DNA from: Oscillospiraceae bacterium
GTDB lineage: Bacteria; Bacillota_A; Clostridia; Oscillospirales; Oscillospiraceae
Length of the DNA: 23,732 nucleotides
Assembly: GCA_017470325.1 (NCBI GenBank)
Contig: JAFUES010000025.1
Location: 1-23,732, forward strand
Direction: 5' to 3'
Position 1 is the stretch's first letter, and every line of letters starts with the position of its first letter. The notes beneath the pieces are model-generated. The model had not been told where the DNA came from and made no database searches. It worked only from the letters and a program-made list of their open reading frames with translations. Position numbers and translations under genes: made by a program. Below are positions 6,449 to 14,656 of this stretch, piece after piece.

Positions 6449-6670
6449 TTATGATTCCTTCCCGCGCGAACCATTGATTTCAACATCATCAACAGGAGCA
6501 AACCCATCGAAGTGGTCCCAGCTTCCACAAGACATACAGTGGAAAGTAATACTGTAGCGGCTCCCGTTTCTGTGCTCCTGCACGTTTACGTCGGTGCTGC
6601 CGCACTTTGGACAGGTTCCGGCATCGTGCTTCTCCGCAAAACTAACCACGTTGTTTTCCCAGCCCTTCAT
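6449..6670 (-). CDS. small zinc-ribbon protein
   Basis: This 73-residue protein is of unknown role. CPKCGS near residues 20-25 and CMSCGS near 45-50 form a four-cysteine zinc ribbon, with an acidic C-terminal tail. The ATG at 6670 follows AAAGGAGAG at good spacing. An in-frame GTG 18 bases upstream would place the ribosome site inside the gene, so I rejected it. It follows the first aldo/keto reductase by 123 bp, with no clear promoter in between. No terminator is visible before the importer promoter downstream. Confidence 0.75.
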   Translation of the reverse strand: MKGWENNVVSFAEKHDAGTCPKCGSTDVNVQEHRNGSRYSITFHCMSCGSWDHFDGFAPVDDVEINGSRGKES

Positions 6671-6793
6671 ATTCTGCTCTCCTTTCACAAGCTTTCAATA
6701 AACTCTTTTTCTGCTGCACATATAAGATCTCCATCTCCAACCGGGGAGCAGATAGGGGCGATTGTCCACTGCAGCTCTTACAGCGTGTTCACT

Positions 6794-7768
6794 TCACGCA
6801 TCCTGCTCCAGGAAAGTCTTCTGCTCATCCGGCAGTTCAAGATCCGTCGCTTCAAGTGTGGAGTGGAGCTGTTCCAGATTGCGCGGACCGATAATTGCGC
6901 AAACCGGGAACGGTCTTGTGAACAGATAGGCAAGTCCAACTGCCTCGGGTGAGCACCCCAGTTCCATGGCGACTTTTCCGGCGCGCTTCGCCCTCATGCG
7001 GTTCATGGGGTAATCATAGGAACGGGCCACCTTCTCCGGAAGTCCCTTTCCGGAAAGGTACTTGGTGATGTAGCCGTTTGCCTGACTGCTGTATGCGACC
7101 ACGGGGAACTGATGCTCGATGCAGTAAGCGGTATCCCTTTTCTCATCAAAATACAGCATGGTTGTGTCAGGATCTTTGTTCATGCCCATCTGCACATAGT
7201 TTTTCATATAGGCATAGCCTGTCTGCGTCGCTTCAAAGCCCGTTCTGCCGCAGGCAGCCGCATACCGGTTTGCTTCTTCGATGCGTTCAAGACTCCAGTT
7301 CGATGCGCCGATGCGGGAAATCACGCCCTGATCCTGTGCTTCGAACAATGCGTCCATGATCGGTTCGACCGGATAGGCGGGATCGTCCCGATGCAGCCAG
7401 TAGAAATCGATGCAGTCGATGAAAAGATTATCCAGGCTTTTTCTGATATCCTCACGGATACATTCCGGTCGCACACGCGATGCTCTTGCAGGATCCTTGG
7501 CCCTGTAGTGGGCCCCCTTGGTGAAGATCACCAGGCCGGATTTACCCCTCTGCTTGAGATATCTGCCGACACATTTTTCCGATGGGCTTTTCTCCGCACC
7601 GGGAAACCAATCTCCATATACCTCCGCAGTATCGATCACATTCCCCCCTGCGTCGATGTATGCGTCCATCAATTCAAATGCGGTTTTTTCATCGACAGCC
7701 CCGCCAAATTTCCCCGTACCGAGAATGATACGGGAACACTCGATTCCCGCAATCTTTATAAACTTCAT
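6794..7768 (-). CDS. aldo/keto reductase
   Basis: This 324-residue NAD(P)H-dependent oxidoreductase of the AKR superfamily interconverts an aldehyde or ketone and an alcohol. The catalytic tetrad is visible: Asp46 and Tyr51 in DTAEVYGDW, Lys84 in FTKG, His126 in WLHRDD. The C-terminal part (AIIGPRNLEQLHSTLEA) matches the cofactor-binding end of the family. The start ATG at 7768 has AAGGGGGCG upstream. An in-frame extension further upstream overlaps the previous gene in another frame and is not coding-like. The 80 bp to the preceding aldo/keto reductase gene contain a hairpin but little room for a promoter, so co-transcription with partial termination is likely. The substrate is unknown. Confidence 0.9.
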   Translation of the reverse strand: MKFIKIAGIECSRIILGTGKFGGAVDEKTAFELMDAYIDAGGNVIDTAEVYGDWFPGAEKSPSEKCVGRYLKQRGKSGLVIFTKGAHYRAKDPARASRVRPECIREDIRKSLDNLFIDCIDFYWLHRDDPAYPVEPIMDALFEAQDQGVISRIGASNWSLERIEEANRYAAACGRTGFEATQTGYAYMKNYVQMGMNKDPDTTMLYFDEKRDTAYCIEHQFPVVAYSSQANGYITKYLSGKGLPEKVARSYDYPMNRMRAKRAGKVAMELGCSPEAVGLAYLFTRPFPVCAIIGPRNLEQLHSTLEATDLELPDEQKTFLEQDA

Positions 7769-7794
7769 CTTCTCGCCCCCTTGAAAACGTGAAT

Positions 7795-7827
7795 GGAAAA
7801 GACGGCAGATAGCTACCGTCCTTTTCC
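7795..7827 (-). terminator. hairpin between two aldo/keto reductase genes
   Basis: GGAAAA-GACGG (7795-7805) pairs with CCGTC-c-TTTTCC (7816-7827), with one bulged base and a 10-nt loop. On the minus strand it ends in TTTT. It could be a leaky terminator, because the next gene starts only 27 bp further on. Confidence 0.65.
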
Positions 7828-7848
7828 TGTGAAATATAGGGACATCCT

Positions 7849-9048
7849 TTACTTGCCCTTTTTCAGCGCCTCCGCGGCGGCTTCGCGCTCCTTGCAGATC
7901 TCTTCCCAGGTTTTCTGGGTGCTCATCAGCTCCGCCAGCTTCTGCATCTCCTCCGGCACATTGATCTTCTGGGGACATGCCTCCATGCACTGGCCGCAGC
8001 CGATGCAGGAATCGGCGCGCTTCCCATCCCCCAGCGCCGAATAGCGTGCCACGGTGTTGAAGCTCTTGTCCACGGCCATATCGTTGGCCATGCTCAGCAG
8101 AGTCGGGATGTTCAGCTCCATGGGGCAGCCGGCGCAGCAGTAGCGGCAGCCGGTGCAGGGGATCAGCTTGGCGATCCGGGCGGAAACGTCGCTGAGCAGT
8201 TGCAGTTCATTTTCATTGAGCGGCTTCTCCTCAGAGAAGGTCTTCAGGTTGTCCTGCATCTGAGCCAGGTTGGACATGCCGCTGAGGATCATCGTGGGCT
8301 TCGGGACCGTTCTGAGCCAGCGGAAGGCCCAGGCGGGCGTGCTCTCATCCGGGCGGAAGGCGCGCATCTTCTCCTCGATCTCCTCGCTGAACTTCGCCAG
8401 GCGGCCGCCGCGCACCGGCTCCATCACCCATACGGGAAGCCCGGCTGCCTTCAGGATCTCGCACTTGCGCTTGGCGTCCTGCAGGGTCCAGTCCACAAAA
8501 TTCAGCTGGATCTGACAGAATTCCATGTGTTCTCCGTACATCTCCAGAAACCGTTCCAATCCGTCCGGACCGGCATGGCAGGAAAAGCCCAGGTGCCGGA
8601 TACGTCCCTTCGCCTTCTGCTCCAGGAAGTAATCCAGGAAATGATTGTCCGGGTTGCAGTAGTAGCGCATGGAGTTTTCGTTGACATTGTGCATCAGGTA
8701 AAAATCGAAATAATCCACACCACAGCGGCGCAGTTGTTCCTCGAAGACGGCCTCCGGCATCAATGGCTTGACGCCGTGGACATTCTGGTGGCCCGGGAAC
8801 TTGTCCGCCAGATTCCAGCTCTCCCGCGGATAGCGGGACAGGGACTTGCCCAGAGCGATCTCGGACAGACCGCCGTGGTAGGGATAGGCCGTGTCGAAGT
8901 AATTCACACCCGCCGCAATGGCCGCATCCACCATCCGGTCCAGCTCCTCCTGGTCAATGGCCCCGGAGCCGTCCGGCAGCACGGGCAGCCGCATAGCGCC
9001 GAAGCCCAGGCCCGAGAGCTTCAGATCTTGAAAATCGTTATAGATCAT
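7849..9048 (-). CDS. aldo/keto reductase with C-terminal 4Fe-4S domain
   Basis: This 399-residue protein has two parts. The AKR domain (1 to about 285) has tetrad Asp52 and Tyr57 (FDTAYPYHGG), Lys83 and His120. The C-terminal iron-sulfur part has Cys298/301/304/308 in CTGCRYCCAGCP and Cys348/351/354/358 in CIGCGQCMEACP, enough for two [4Fe-4S] clusters. This architecture is common in anaerobic Clostridia and suggests electron exchange with ferredoxin in addition to NAD(P)H. The ATG at 9048 follows AAGGGGGTAT. A strong promoter lies upstream at 9078-9106 and a hairpin lies just after the stop. The physiological substrate cannot be told. Confidence 0.92.
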   Translation of the reverse strand: MIYNDFQDLKLSGLGFGAMRLPVLPDGSGAIDQEELDRMVDAAIAAGVNYFDTAYPYHGGLSEIALGKSLSRYPRESWNLADKFPGHQNVHGVKPLMPEAVFEEQLRRCGVDYFDFYLMHNVNENSMRYYCNPDNHFLDYFLEQKAKGRIRHLGFSCHAGPDGLERFLEMYGEHMEFCQIQLNFVDWTLQDAKRKCEILKAAGLPVWVMEPVRGGRLAKFSEEIEEKMRAFRPDESTPAWAFRWLRTVPKPTMILSGMSNLAQMQDNLKTFSEEKPLNENELQLLSDVSARIAKLIPCTGCRYCCAGCPMELNIPTLLSMANDMAVDKSFNTVARYSALGDGKRADSCIGCGQCMEACPQKINVPEEMQKLAELMSTQKTWEEICKEREAAAEALKKGK

Positions 9049-9077
9049 CTCAATACCCCCTTGTTCTATGTAGTTTC

Positions 9078-9106
9078 ATTATACGTGCAAAGTGCTCAGC
9101 TTGCAA
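9078..9106 (-). promoter_or_regulatory. sigma-A promoter of the Fe-S aldo/keto reductase
   Basis: On the minus strand, -35 TTGCAA (9106-9101), 17-nt spacer, consensus -10 TATAAT (9083-9078), about 30 bases before the start codon. Confidence 0.8.
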
Positions 9107-9165
9107 GTCATACTCTATATCAGTCCCCCGGGGAACAGAGGTACTTCCCTCTTTGGTGATCTTCA

Positions 9166-9174
9166 TGTTATAAT
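9166..9174 (+). promoter_or_regulatory. extended -10 promoter of the Nudix gene
   Basis: TGT-TATAAT is a perfect extended -10 element. No good -35 is seen at 17 nt, which is typical for extended -10 promoters. It lies about 57 bases before the Nudix start and is divergent from the promoter at 9078-9106. Confidence 0.65.
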
Positions 9175-9230
9175 GACAGCGGCAACATTGTCCATTGCGT
9201 GCTGAATCTTTACAAACCGAGGATAGTCTG

Positions 9231-9851
9231 ATGGATCTGAACACACTGCAAGCTAAAGTAAACGATCATGAACCGGAGCTGATCTTGCCGGAGCGGCCCG
9301 TATTCACCGCCGTCATGATCCCGCTGGTGGAAAAGGTCGGAAAGCTGCATGTGCTGTTTGAGGTACGCAGCGCGGACATCGCCCAGGGCGGTGAGGTCAG
9401 CTTCCCCGGCGGACATGTGGAGCCGGGTGAGGATGCCCGGGAAACTGCCCGCAGGGAGACCTGTGAGGAACTGCTGCTGCGCCCCGGGCAAGTGGAGATC
9501 CTTGCTCCCATGCACCGGATGACGGACCGAGGCCGTCTGGTTATCGACTCCTTTGTCGGGCTGCTGCGGGACTATGAGGGCAGCTTTTCCCCCACGGAGG
9601 TGGAGCGGGTCTTCACCGTACCGCTGGACTGGCTGCTGGAAAACCCGCCGGAGATCTACAAGGCGGAGCTGGCCTTCCAGGTGGGAGAGGATTTCCCCTA
9701 TGAGTTGATCCCCGGCGGCAGGAACTACCCCTTCTTCCGGCCCCAGCGTCGCTTCTACTTTTACCGCCGGGAGGAGGCCGTCATCTGGGGTATGACCGCG
9801 GATCTGCTCTATCATTTCATAGAATTCCTGAAGCAGGGCGAGCTGCCCTGA
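9231..9851 (+). CDS. Nudix hydrolase, CoA pyrophosphatase-like
   Basis: This 206-residue hydrolase cleaves a nucleoside-diphosphate-linked compound. The Nudix box starts at Gly61, with Glu67, Arg75, Glu76, Glu79 and Glu80 as metal and catalytic residues, and has Leu where the box usually has its second Gly. The lead-in VLFEVRSADIAQGGEVSFPG is of the type seen in CoA pyrophosphatases (NudL/YeaB), which split CoA or oxidised CoA to phosphopantetheine and ADP. The ATG at 9231 has GAGGAT nine bases upstream. An upstream TTG is less likely. It is a single-gene unit ended by the 19-bp terminator directly after the stop. Confidence 0.88.
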   Translation: MDLNTLQAKVNDHEPELILPERPVFTAVMIPLVEKVGKLHVLFEVRSADIAQGGEVSFPGGHVEPGEDARETARRETCEELLLRPGQVEILAPMHRMTDRGRLVIDSFVGLLRDYEGSFSPTEVERVFTVPLDWLLENPPEIYKAELAFQVGEDFPYELIPGGRNYPFFRPQRRFYFYRREEAVIWGMTADLLYHFIEFLKQGELP

Positions 9852-9856
9852 TCCAT

Positions 9857-9898
9857 AGCAGCAAGCACCCCCGCCGGGCGGCGGGGGTGCTTGCTGCT
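9857..9898. terminator. bidirectional terminator between convergent genes
   Basis: A perfect 19-bp stem (arms 9857-9875 and 9880-9898, core CACCCCCGCC/GGCGGGGGTG) closes on a GGGC tetraloop. It sits between the Nudix stop and the esterase stop on the opposite strand and serves both. Confidence 0.92.
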
Positions 9899-11695
9899 TT
9901 AATCATCCCAGCCGTGCATCCGGTCCAGGATATCATAGAGGGGCAGGAAGGGATCGCTCACCATCTCCTGGGTCTGCCCCAGCTCCATCAACTCATTGGC
10001 GCTTGTACTGGTCTCCCAATTGGGAAGGCCGGGACCATTGGGGTCCCCAGCGGCGGCGAAGTTGGCGAAGTAGGAGCTGAAGATCTCCGCCAGCTCCCGA
10101 TCACTTTCATCGTAAAGACGGGAAGCGGCGGGAATATTGCCGTAGCAGTAGATCTCCTCCCCGCTGTGCCAGGTGCCCAGGCGCCCGTTGTCCTTGGTGA
10201 AATAGTATTCGTAGGCCGGCATGCCGTTGGCAATGGCCTGGCGGGTCCAGCAATAATGTCCGTAGGTAAACAGCACCGCGGAATAGATATCCGTCCACTG
10301 TGCTCTGGCCTCCTCATTGGTGGAGGCGGGATAAAGGGCCAACACCTCATCGGCATAGTCGCCGAAATAGGCGCGTACCTTCTGTTCATAGTTTTTCAGA
10401 TTGGCCTGGCTGAACAGGATAAAGGGCGTGCCCTCCAGGGCGTTGAAGCCCTGCAGGATGGCCTCTTCGTTGTGCTGGCCACTCCGGTAGGCCTCATAGG
10501 GCGTCTGGGGCAGGGCGTAGCCGTCGATGGTCAGGTGATGGTTCGTATCCGCGGCCTCCACCAGCTGCTCAGCGGGCAGCTGCCGAAGCTCCTCCACAGA
10601 GGCGGCGCCGAAGCGCTCCATGGTCGCCTGTCCGGTGGCCAGCGCCTCATCCAGCAGACGGAAGGAATGGGTAGGCTCCCGGGCGGTGACCGTAGAGCTC
10701 TCCCCGATGGCCCGGCGGAACAGACCCTTGGCCTGGGGTGAGGTGCACAGGGCGGTGACACAGGCAGAGCCTGCGGACTCCCCCGCAAGGGTCACATTGT
10801 CCGGGTCACCACCAAAGGCGGCAATGTTCTCCTGCACCCATTTGAGCGCCTGGATCTGATCCAGCAGGCCGTAGTTGCCGGTGGTCCCGTTGGGGGACTC
10901 CGCCATCAGCTCCTCCGTGGCCAGGAAGCCGAAGGCCCCCAACCGGTAGCCCATGTTCACCACGATGGTGTTTTTCCGGGCCAGGCCCTCGCCTCTGTAG
11001 TCGGCGTACCAGGGCTGACCGGTCTGCAGAGAACCGCCGTGGATATAGACCAGCACAGGCAGCTTTTCCTGCTTCCCCGCGGGCTTCCAGATGTTCAGGT
11101 ACAGCGCGTCCTCGCTGACCGCGTCCCGGAAGTTGTCCGACAGGGAAACGGCATAATCATGGTAGCCGATGATCTGGGCCAGGGACTCGTAGATCTGGGA
11201 ATTGCGCGGCTGCATGGACATAGGGGCGAAGTGATCCGCCGCCAGGACGCCCTCCCAGGGCTCCGGCTCCTGGGGTTCCCGCCAGCGGAGCTCCCCCACC
11301 GGCGGCTTGGCATAGGGGATGCCCGTATAGACCTCCACCGCGCCGTCCGCCGTATAGACGCCGGTGAGCTTGCCCTGGGCCACGGTGACCACATCGGTCA
11401 CGGCGCGGTCCTTCCCTTCCACCGCCGGGCGCAGACGGATCGGCCCCACCGTGCCAAACAGGATCAGCAGCAGCGCCGCCAGCAGGCACAGAAGGGCCAG
11501 CAGCTTCAGCCGCCAAGTCCGATTCCGCAGAAAGCGCTCGTACACAAATACGCAGACGCCGACCACGGCCAATGCCAGCAGCCAGCCCAGCACCGTATTT
11601 TTGTTCAGCTCCAGAAGGGCAAAGCCCAGCAGTGCAATCAGGATCAGGGGCAGATAAAAGCCCAGCCTTCTTCTTTTGGTTTTCCGTTTCTCCAT
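9899..11695 (-). CDS. membrane-anchored type-B carboxylesterase
   Basis: This 598-residue protein is an alpha/beta-hydrolase of the carboxylesterase/cholinesterase family (PF00135 type). Three hydrophobic segments (about 12-29, 35-52, 62-82) form an N-terminal membrane module, and the catalytic domain begins near 100. Hallmarks are the oxyanion HGG at 219-221, EDALYLNIW (195-203), the nucleophile Ser307 in GESAG, Glu421 and His510 in TWHSGEE. Usual bacterial family members lack the three-segment N-terminus. The ribosome site (GAGCTGCT) is weak, but a TTGACA promoter lies just upstream. The substrate is an ester of unknown type. Since the membrane module has three segments after a positively charged start, the catalytic domain is probably extracellular. 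Confidence 0.92.
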   Translation of the reverse strand: MEKRKTKRRRLGFYLPLILIALLGFALLELNKNTVLGWLLALAVVGVCVFVYERFLRNRTWRLKLLALLCLLAALLLILFGTVGPIRLRPAVEGKDRAVTDVVTVAQGKLTGVYTADGAVEVYTGIPYAKPPVGELRWREPQEPEPWEGVLAADHFAPMSMQPRNSQIYESLAQIIGYHDYAVSLSDNFRDAVSEDALYLNIWKPAGKQEKLPVLVYIHGGSLQTGQPWYADYRGEGLARKNTIVVNMGYRLGAFGFLATEELMAESPNGTTGNYGLLDQIQALKWVQENIAAFGGDPDNVTLAGESAGSACVTALCTSPQAKGLFRRAIGESSTVTAREPTHSFRLLDEALATGQATMERFGAASVEELRQLPAEQLVEAADTNHHLTIDGYALPQTPYEAYRSGQHNEEAILQGFNALEGTPFILFSQANLKNYEQKVRAYFGDYADEVLALYPASTNEEARAQWTDIYSAVLFTYGHYCWTRQAIANGMPAYEYYFTKDNGRLGTWHSGEEIYCYGNIPAASRLYDESDRELAEIFSSYFANFAAAGDPNGPGLPNWETSTSANELMELGQTQEMVSDPFLPLYDILDRMHGWDD

Positions 11696-11736
11696 AGCAG
11701 CTCATTCTCATTTCGTGACATTGAATTGTGTAAAAT

Positions 11737-11766
11737 AGTTTAACCGCAGCCCGCCCTTCCTGTCAA
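11737..11766 (-). promoter_or_regulatory. promoter of the carboxylesterase gene
   Basis: On the minus strand, consensus -35 TTGACA (11766-11761), 18-nt spacer, -10 TAAACT (11742-11737), 42 bases before the start codon. It lies back-to-back with the promoter at 11786-11814. Confidence 0.65.
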
Positions 11767-11785
11767 GCCGCAGCTTTGGAAAGGC

Positions 11786-11814
11786 TTGGCATTTGCGTCA
11801 TGATGATATATAAT
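11786..11814 (+). promoter_or_regulatory. promoter of the Old Yellow Enzyme unit
   Basis: -35 TTGGCA (11786-11791), 17-nt spacer, consensus -10 TATAAT (11809-11814), 30 bases before the start codon and followed by AAGGAGG. Confidence 0.85.
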
Positions 11815-11844
11815 GAAACCATAAAAAAGCAAGGAGGACCCGCC

Positions 11845-12819
11845 ATGCTCTATGATCCCATCACCATCAACCGGCTGACGCTGCTTAATCGCCTGGTCAT
11901 GCCGCCCATGCAGACTGGCCGCACCGATCTGGGCCATGTCACTGAAGATCTGGTCAACTACTACCATGAGCGCGCGCTGTTTTCCAAACCCGGATTGATC
12001 TTCACCGAACACAGCTGCATCACCGAGGCGGGCCGCGCCGCCAAAGAGCAGCTTTCCATCGCGGACGATGGGATGATCCCGGAGCACAGACGGCTCACCG
12101 ACGCGGTCCACGCCGCAGGGAGCCGGGTCTTTGTCCAGCTCAATCACGGCGGCAGCGCCGCCGCACCCTTTGACGAGGGGGAAATTGTCTCCGCCAGTAC
12201 CGTGGCCAATCTGCGCAAGCCCTCCGCTCGCCTGCCCCGGCCCCTGACCGTTCCCGAGATCCATGAGTTGGAGGACGCCTACGCCCGGGCCGCAATCCGC
12301 GCTTTGGAAGCCGGTTACGACGGGGTGGAGATCCACTGCGCCCACGCCTATCTGCTCAATCAGTTCTATTCGCCTCTGAGCAATCTGCGTGACGATGAAT
12401 ACGGCGCGGCCAGTGTGGAAAACCGGGTCCGCTTTCTGCTGGAGACCATGGAGAAGGTGCGCGCTGTGATCGGCGCAGACTGCCCCATGGCGGTCCGGCT
12501 GGGCGGCGCAGACTACATGCCCGGCGGCTCCACCGAGGAGGACGCCGTGGAAGCGGCCCGGCTCATCGAGCAGGCCGGGGCCGATCTGCTGGATATCTCC
12601 GGCGGCATGTGCGGCTATATCCGCCCGGACTGCAAGGAGTCCGGCTACTTCGGCTCCATGGCCGAGAAGATCCGCAAAGCCGTAAGCATCCCCGTGATCC
12701 TCACCGGCGGCGTGGGGACGATTGCCGACGCGGAACGCCTGCTGGCGGAGGGCAAGGCCGACCTGATCGGCGTGGGCCGCGCCCTGCTGCTGGACGCCCA
12801 CTGGGCGGAAAAAGCCTGA
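11845..12819 (+). CDS. Old Yellow Enzyme-family NADH:flavin oxidoreductase (single domain)
   Basis: This 324-residue FMN-binding TIM barrel reduces activated C=C bonds or related substrates. Visible are the N-terminal LTLLNRLVMPPM flavin-binding stretch, QLNHGG (98-103), the substrate-binding pair His164 and His167 in EIHCAHAYLLNQFYSP, and the C-terminal phosphate-binding end TGGVGTI with GVGRALL. Unlike the 692-residue relative near the right end, it has no Fe-S motif and no FAD/NADH domain, so electrons must come directly from NAD(P)H or another carrier. The start ATG has AAGGAGG seven bases upstream. A small membrane-protein gene follows in the same unit. Confidence 0.92.
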   Translation: MLYDPITINRLTLLNRLVMPPMQTGRTDLGHVTEDLVNYYHERALFSKPGLIFTEHSCITEAGRAAKEQLSIADDGMIPEHRRLTDAVHAAGSRVFVQLNHGGSAAAPFDEGEIVSASTVANLRKPSARLPRPLTVPEIHELEDAYARAAIRALEAGYDGVEIHCAHAYLLNQFYSPLSNLRDDEYGAASVENRVRFLLETMEKVRAVIGADCPMAVRLGGADYMPGGSTEEDAVEAARLIEQAGADLLDISGGMCGYIRPDCKESGYFGSMAEKIRKAVSIPVILTGGVGTIADAERLLAEGKADLIGVGRALLLDAHWAEKA

Positions 12820-12864
12820 GCAAGCGATGCAAGCACTACAGATAAACTACAGGAGGAGAAAAGC

Positions 12865-13110
12865 ATGTTTCTGAAGCTGACCAAAATGGCGGGCAAGCCC
12901 ATCTGCGTGGCGCTGTACGCCGCCTTCGCGGCCCTGGCTGCGAAAAAAAAGCCCGTGCCCCTGATCGTGCTGCTGCTGATGCACAGCACCGAATACTTTA
13001 CCGTAGGCCGCAAGGTGGCGGCGGAGCACAAGATCGGACCGGTGGAGGCGCTGCTCCAGTGTCTGGCCTTTGGCTTCACCTGGTGGCTGCCCATCAAAAA
13101 GGGAGAATAA
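12865..13110 (+). CDS. small membrane protein, unknown
   Basis: This 81-residue, basic, hydrophobic protein has a strong ribosome site (AGGAGGAG, six bases before ATG). It shows two or three hydrophobic stretches (about 13-25, 31-39 and 63-74), separated by a polar STEYFTVGRK segment. No family is recognised. It lies 45 bp after the Old Yellow Enzyme gene, with a strong terminator right behind it, so the two are very likely co-transcribed. Confidence 0.75.
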   Translation: MFLKLTKMAGKPICVALYAAFAALAAKKKPVPLIVLLLMHSTEYFTVGRKVAAEHKIGPVEALLQCLAFGFTWWLPIKKGE

Positions 13111-13115
13111 GCAAG

Positions 13116-13163
13116 AATACAGCGAGGCCGCAGTTCCCGTGAGAACTGCGGCCTCGCTGTATT
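13116..13163. terminator. very strong bidirectional terminator
   Basis: A perfect 21-bp stem (13116-13136 with 13143-13163, core GCGAGGCCGCAG) has a CCGTGA loop. It is located between the small membrane protein gene and the convergent XRE gene. Confidence 0.9.
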
Positions 13164-13172
13164 TGTAGGAGC

Positions 13173-14159
13173 TTATCCGTTTTTCTGTCGGAGCGCCTTG
13201 ATGATGCCGAAGACCGCGCCATAGGCCACCGCAGCCACCGGCCAGACGATCCAGGTGTGGTCCCAGCCGTTGGTGATGAAGCTCCAGGCCAGGTAGCCAG
13301 CCGTCACCAGGCCCCAGTAAATGCCGCTGATCTGGCCATACTTCTTGCTGTCTTCCTTGGCCTCCCGGGTGTAGTCGCCTTCCTCCAGCAGCCGCTGGAA
13401 GCTGCCCCAGACCATAGAGGCGCGCACGATCAGCAGCACGCCGATGGCCACCAGGACCAGCAACGCCGCGACCGAGACCACTTCCCAGATGGAATCCTCT
13501 TCTATAAGGATCTGGCTGAGGAACATGGGGATCGCCGCCACCACGCACAGCACGATGCCCAGGGTCAGCTGCCGGGCGTAGATGGGCTGGAACTTCTCCT
13601 TCCGGTCACGGACCATGCCGTCCACCCCATAAAGAGTCTCCACCGGCTCCTTCTCCAGATACTCATAGCGGTTGGCGCGGATGGAACTGGTCACAAACAG
13701 CGCCACGGCACAGCCCACCAGGGCAAAGAGCGCCACCATCCCCAGGCCTGCCGCCTGCCCTTCCGTCAGCGCAATCGCGCCCAACTCCTGGGCGCCGCCC
13801 AGCAGGATCACAAGCACCGGGGACAGGATGCACAGCATCACGCCCAGGGCCACACGGCCCGCATTCAACTGCCGCACCGCAAGGAAAGCGTTGGCCTCCT
13901 CCATGCTGACGATCCGGGCCGGGCTGTCCTCCGTCCGGCTCTCCACCAGCTCGGGCCGCTCCAGCTCATCCTTGAGCAGGTAATCGGTGCTGACGCCGAA
14001 CAGCTCCGACATGCGGATGATGCGCGCCATATCCGGCACCGACTGGGCGCCTTCCCATTTGGAAATGGACTGGCGGCTGACTTCTAGCTGCTCGGCCAGC
14101 TCCTCCTGGGACCAGCCATTCTTCTTTCTCAGTTCCACGATCTTATCTGCCAATATCAT
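13173..14159 (-). CDS. XRE-family regulator with six membrane segments
   Basis: This 328-residue protein has an N-terminal helix-turn-helix (about 5-60: GWSQEELAEQLEVSRQSISK is the recognition part). A short acidic linker is followed by about six hydrophobic segments (101-121, 137-160, 197-217, 226-246, 278-297, 301-321). It is thus a DNA-binding protein tethered in the membrane, a design known from several Firmicutes XRE proteins that sense envelope or membrane state. The start ATG follows AAGGAGAAC. It is a single gene, convergent to the unit on its left. The target genes are unknown. No obvious operator palindrome was found near its own start. Confidence 0.88.
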   Translation of the reverse strand: MILADKIVELRKKNGWSQEELAEQLEVSRQSISKWEGAQSVPDMARIIRMSELFGVSTDYLLKDELERPELVESRTEDSPARIVSMEEANAFLAVRQLNAGRVALGVMLCILSPVLVILLGGAQELGAIALTEGQAAGLGMVALFALVGCAVALFVTSSIRANRYEYLEKEPVETLYGVDGMVRDRKEKFQPIYARQLTLGIVLCVVAAIPMFLSQILIEEDSIWEVVSVAALLVLVAIGVLLIVRASMVWGSFQRLLEEGDYTREAKEDSKKYGQISGIYWGLVTAGYLAWSFITNGWDHTWIVWPVAAVAYGAVFGIIKALRQKNG

Positions 14160-14299
14160 GATTTTGTTCTCCTTCTCCTTCTGTACTTGTCCCTTTCAGG
14201 CAAGTCCAGTATAGCCAAAGGTCCCATGGCAGGCCAGAAAGTTTGCTTGGAACTTGCGCAACCGACGGTTGCAAATCCGGATTTTTCGATATCGGGCGC

Positions 14300-14524
14300 T
14301 TATTCGCCCATACCGCCCCGCATCACCTTGCCGATGTTCCACAGATGCGCCGCCTTCTCAGCGGCCTCCGGACGGCCCTCGGGCGTCTTGAATTCAAATG
14401 CCGCCGTCTGGGCGCCGCAGTCCATGCACATCACGTACCAGCACCAACCGTTTTCTTCCTCCAGAAGGCCGGCGCCGCCGCAGAAGGGGCAGTCCTGCAA
14501 TTCAAAGCGTTCATAAATGTCCAT
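14300..14524 (-). CDS. Lar-like zinc-ribbon protein
   Basis: This 74-residue protein has CPFCGG (12-17) and CMDCG (33-37), plus a C-terminal AAHLWNIG stretch. This is the pattern of restriction-alleviation Lar-type and related phage/bacterial zinc ribbons. AGGAGAACAGC precedes the ATG, and a good promoter lies at 14587-14615. No restriction system is seen nearby, so a role in restriction alleviation is unsupported here and only the fold is claimed. Confidence 0.75.
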   Translation of the reverse strand: MDIYERFELQDCPFCGGAGLLEEENGWCWYVMCMDCGAQTAAFEFKTPEGRPEAAEKAAHLWNIGKVMRGGMGE

Positions 14525-14586
14525 GCTGTTCTCCTGTCTCTTGCGTATTCTTGTGACCGCTCCCGTGGTCCCGATTCCTGTTCTTC

Positions 14587-14615
14587 ACTTTACCACAGCC
14601 GGGGCTTCTTTGCAA
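14587..14615 (-). promoter_or_regulatory. promoter of the Lar-like gene
   Basis: On the minus strand, -35 TTGCAA (14615-14610), 17-nt spacer, -10 TAAAGT (14592-14587), 63 bases before the start codon. Confidence 0.65.
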
Positions 14616-14656
14616 TCACGCAGATCCATCAAAGCCTCACAGCGCCGCTATCCCTC

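Noticed and set aside
14300..14524. Anti-restriction (Lar) function
   Set aside because: Only the zinc-ribbon pattern supports it, and no restriction-modification or phage genes are nearby.
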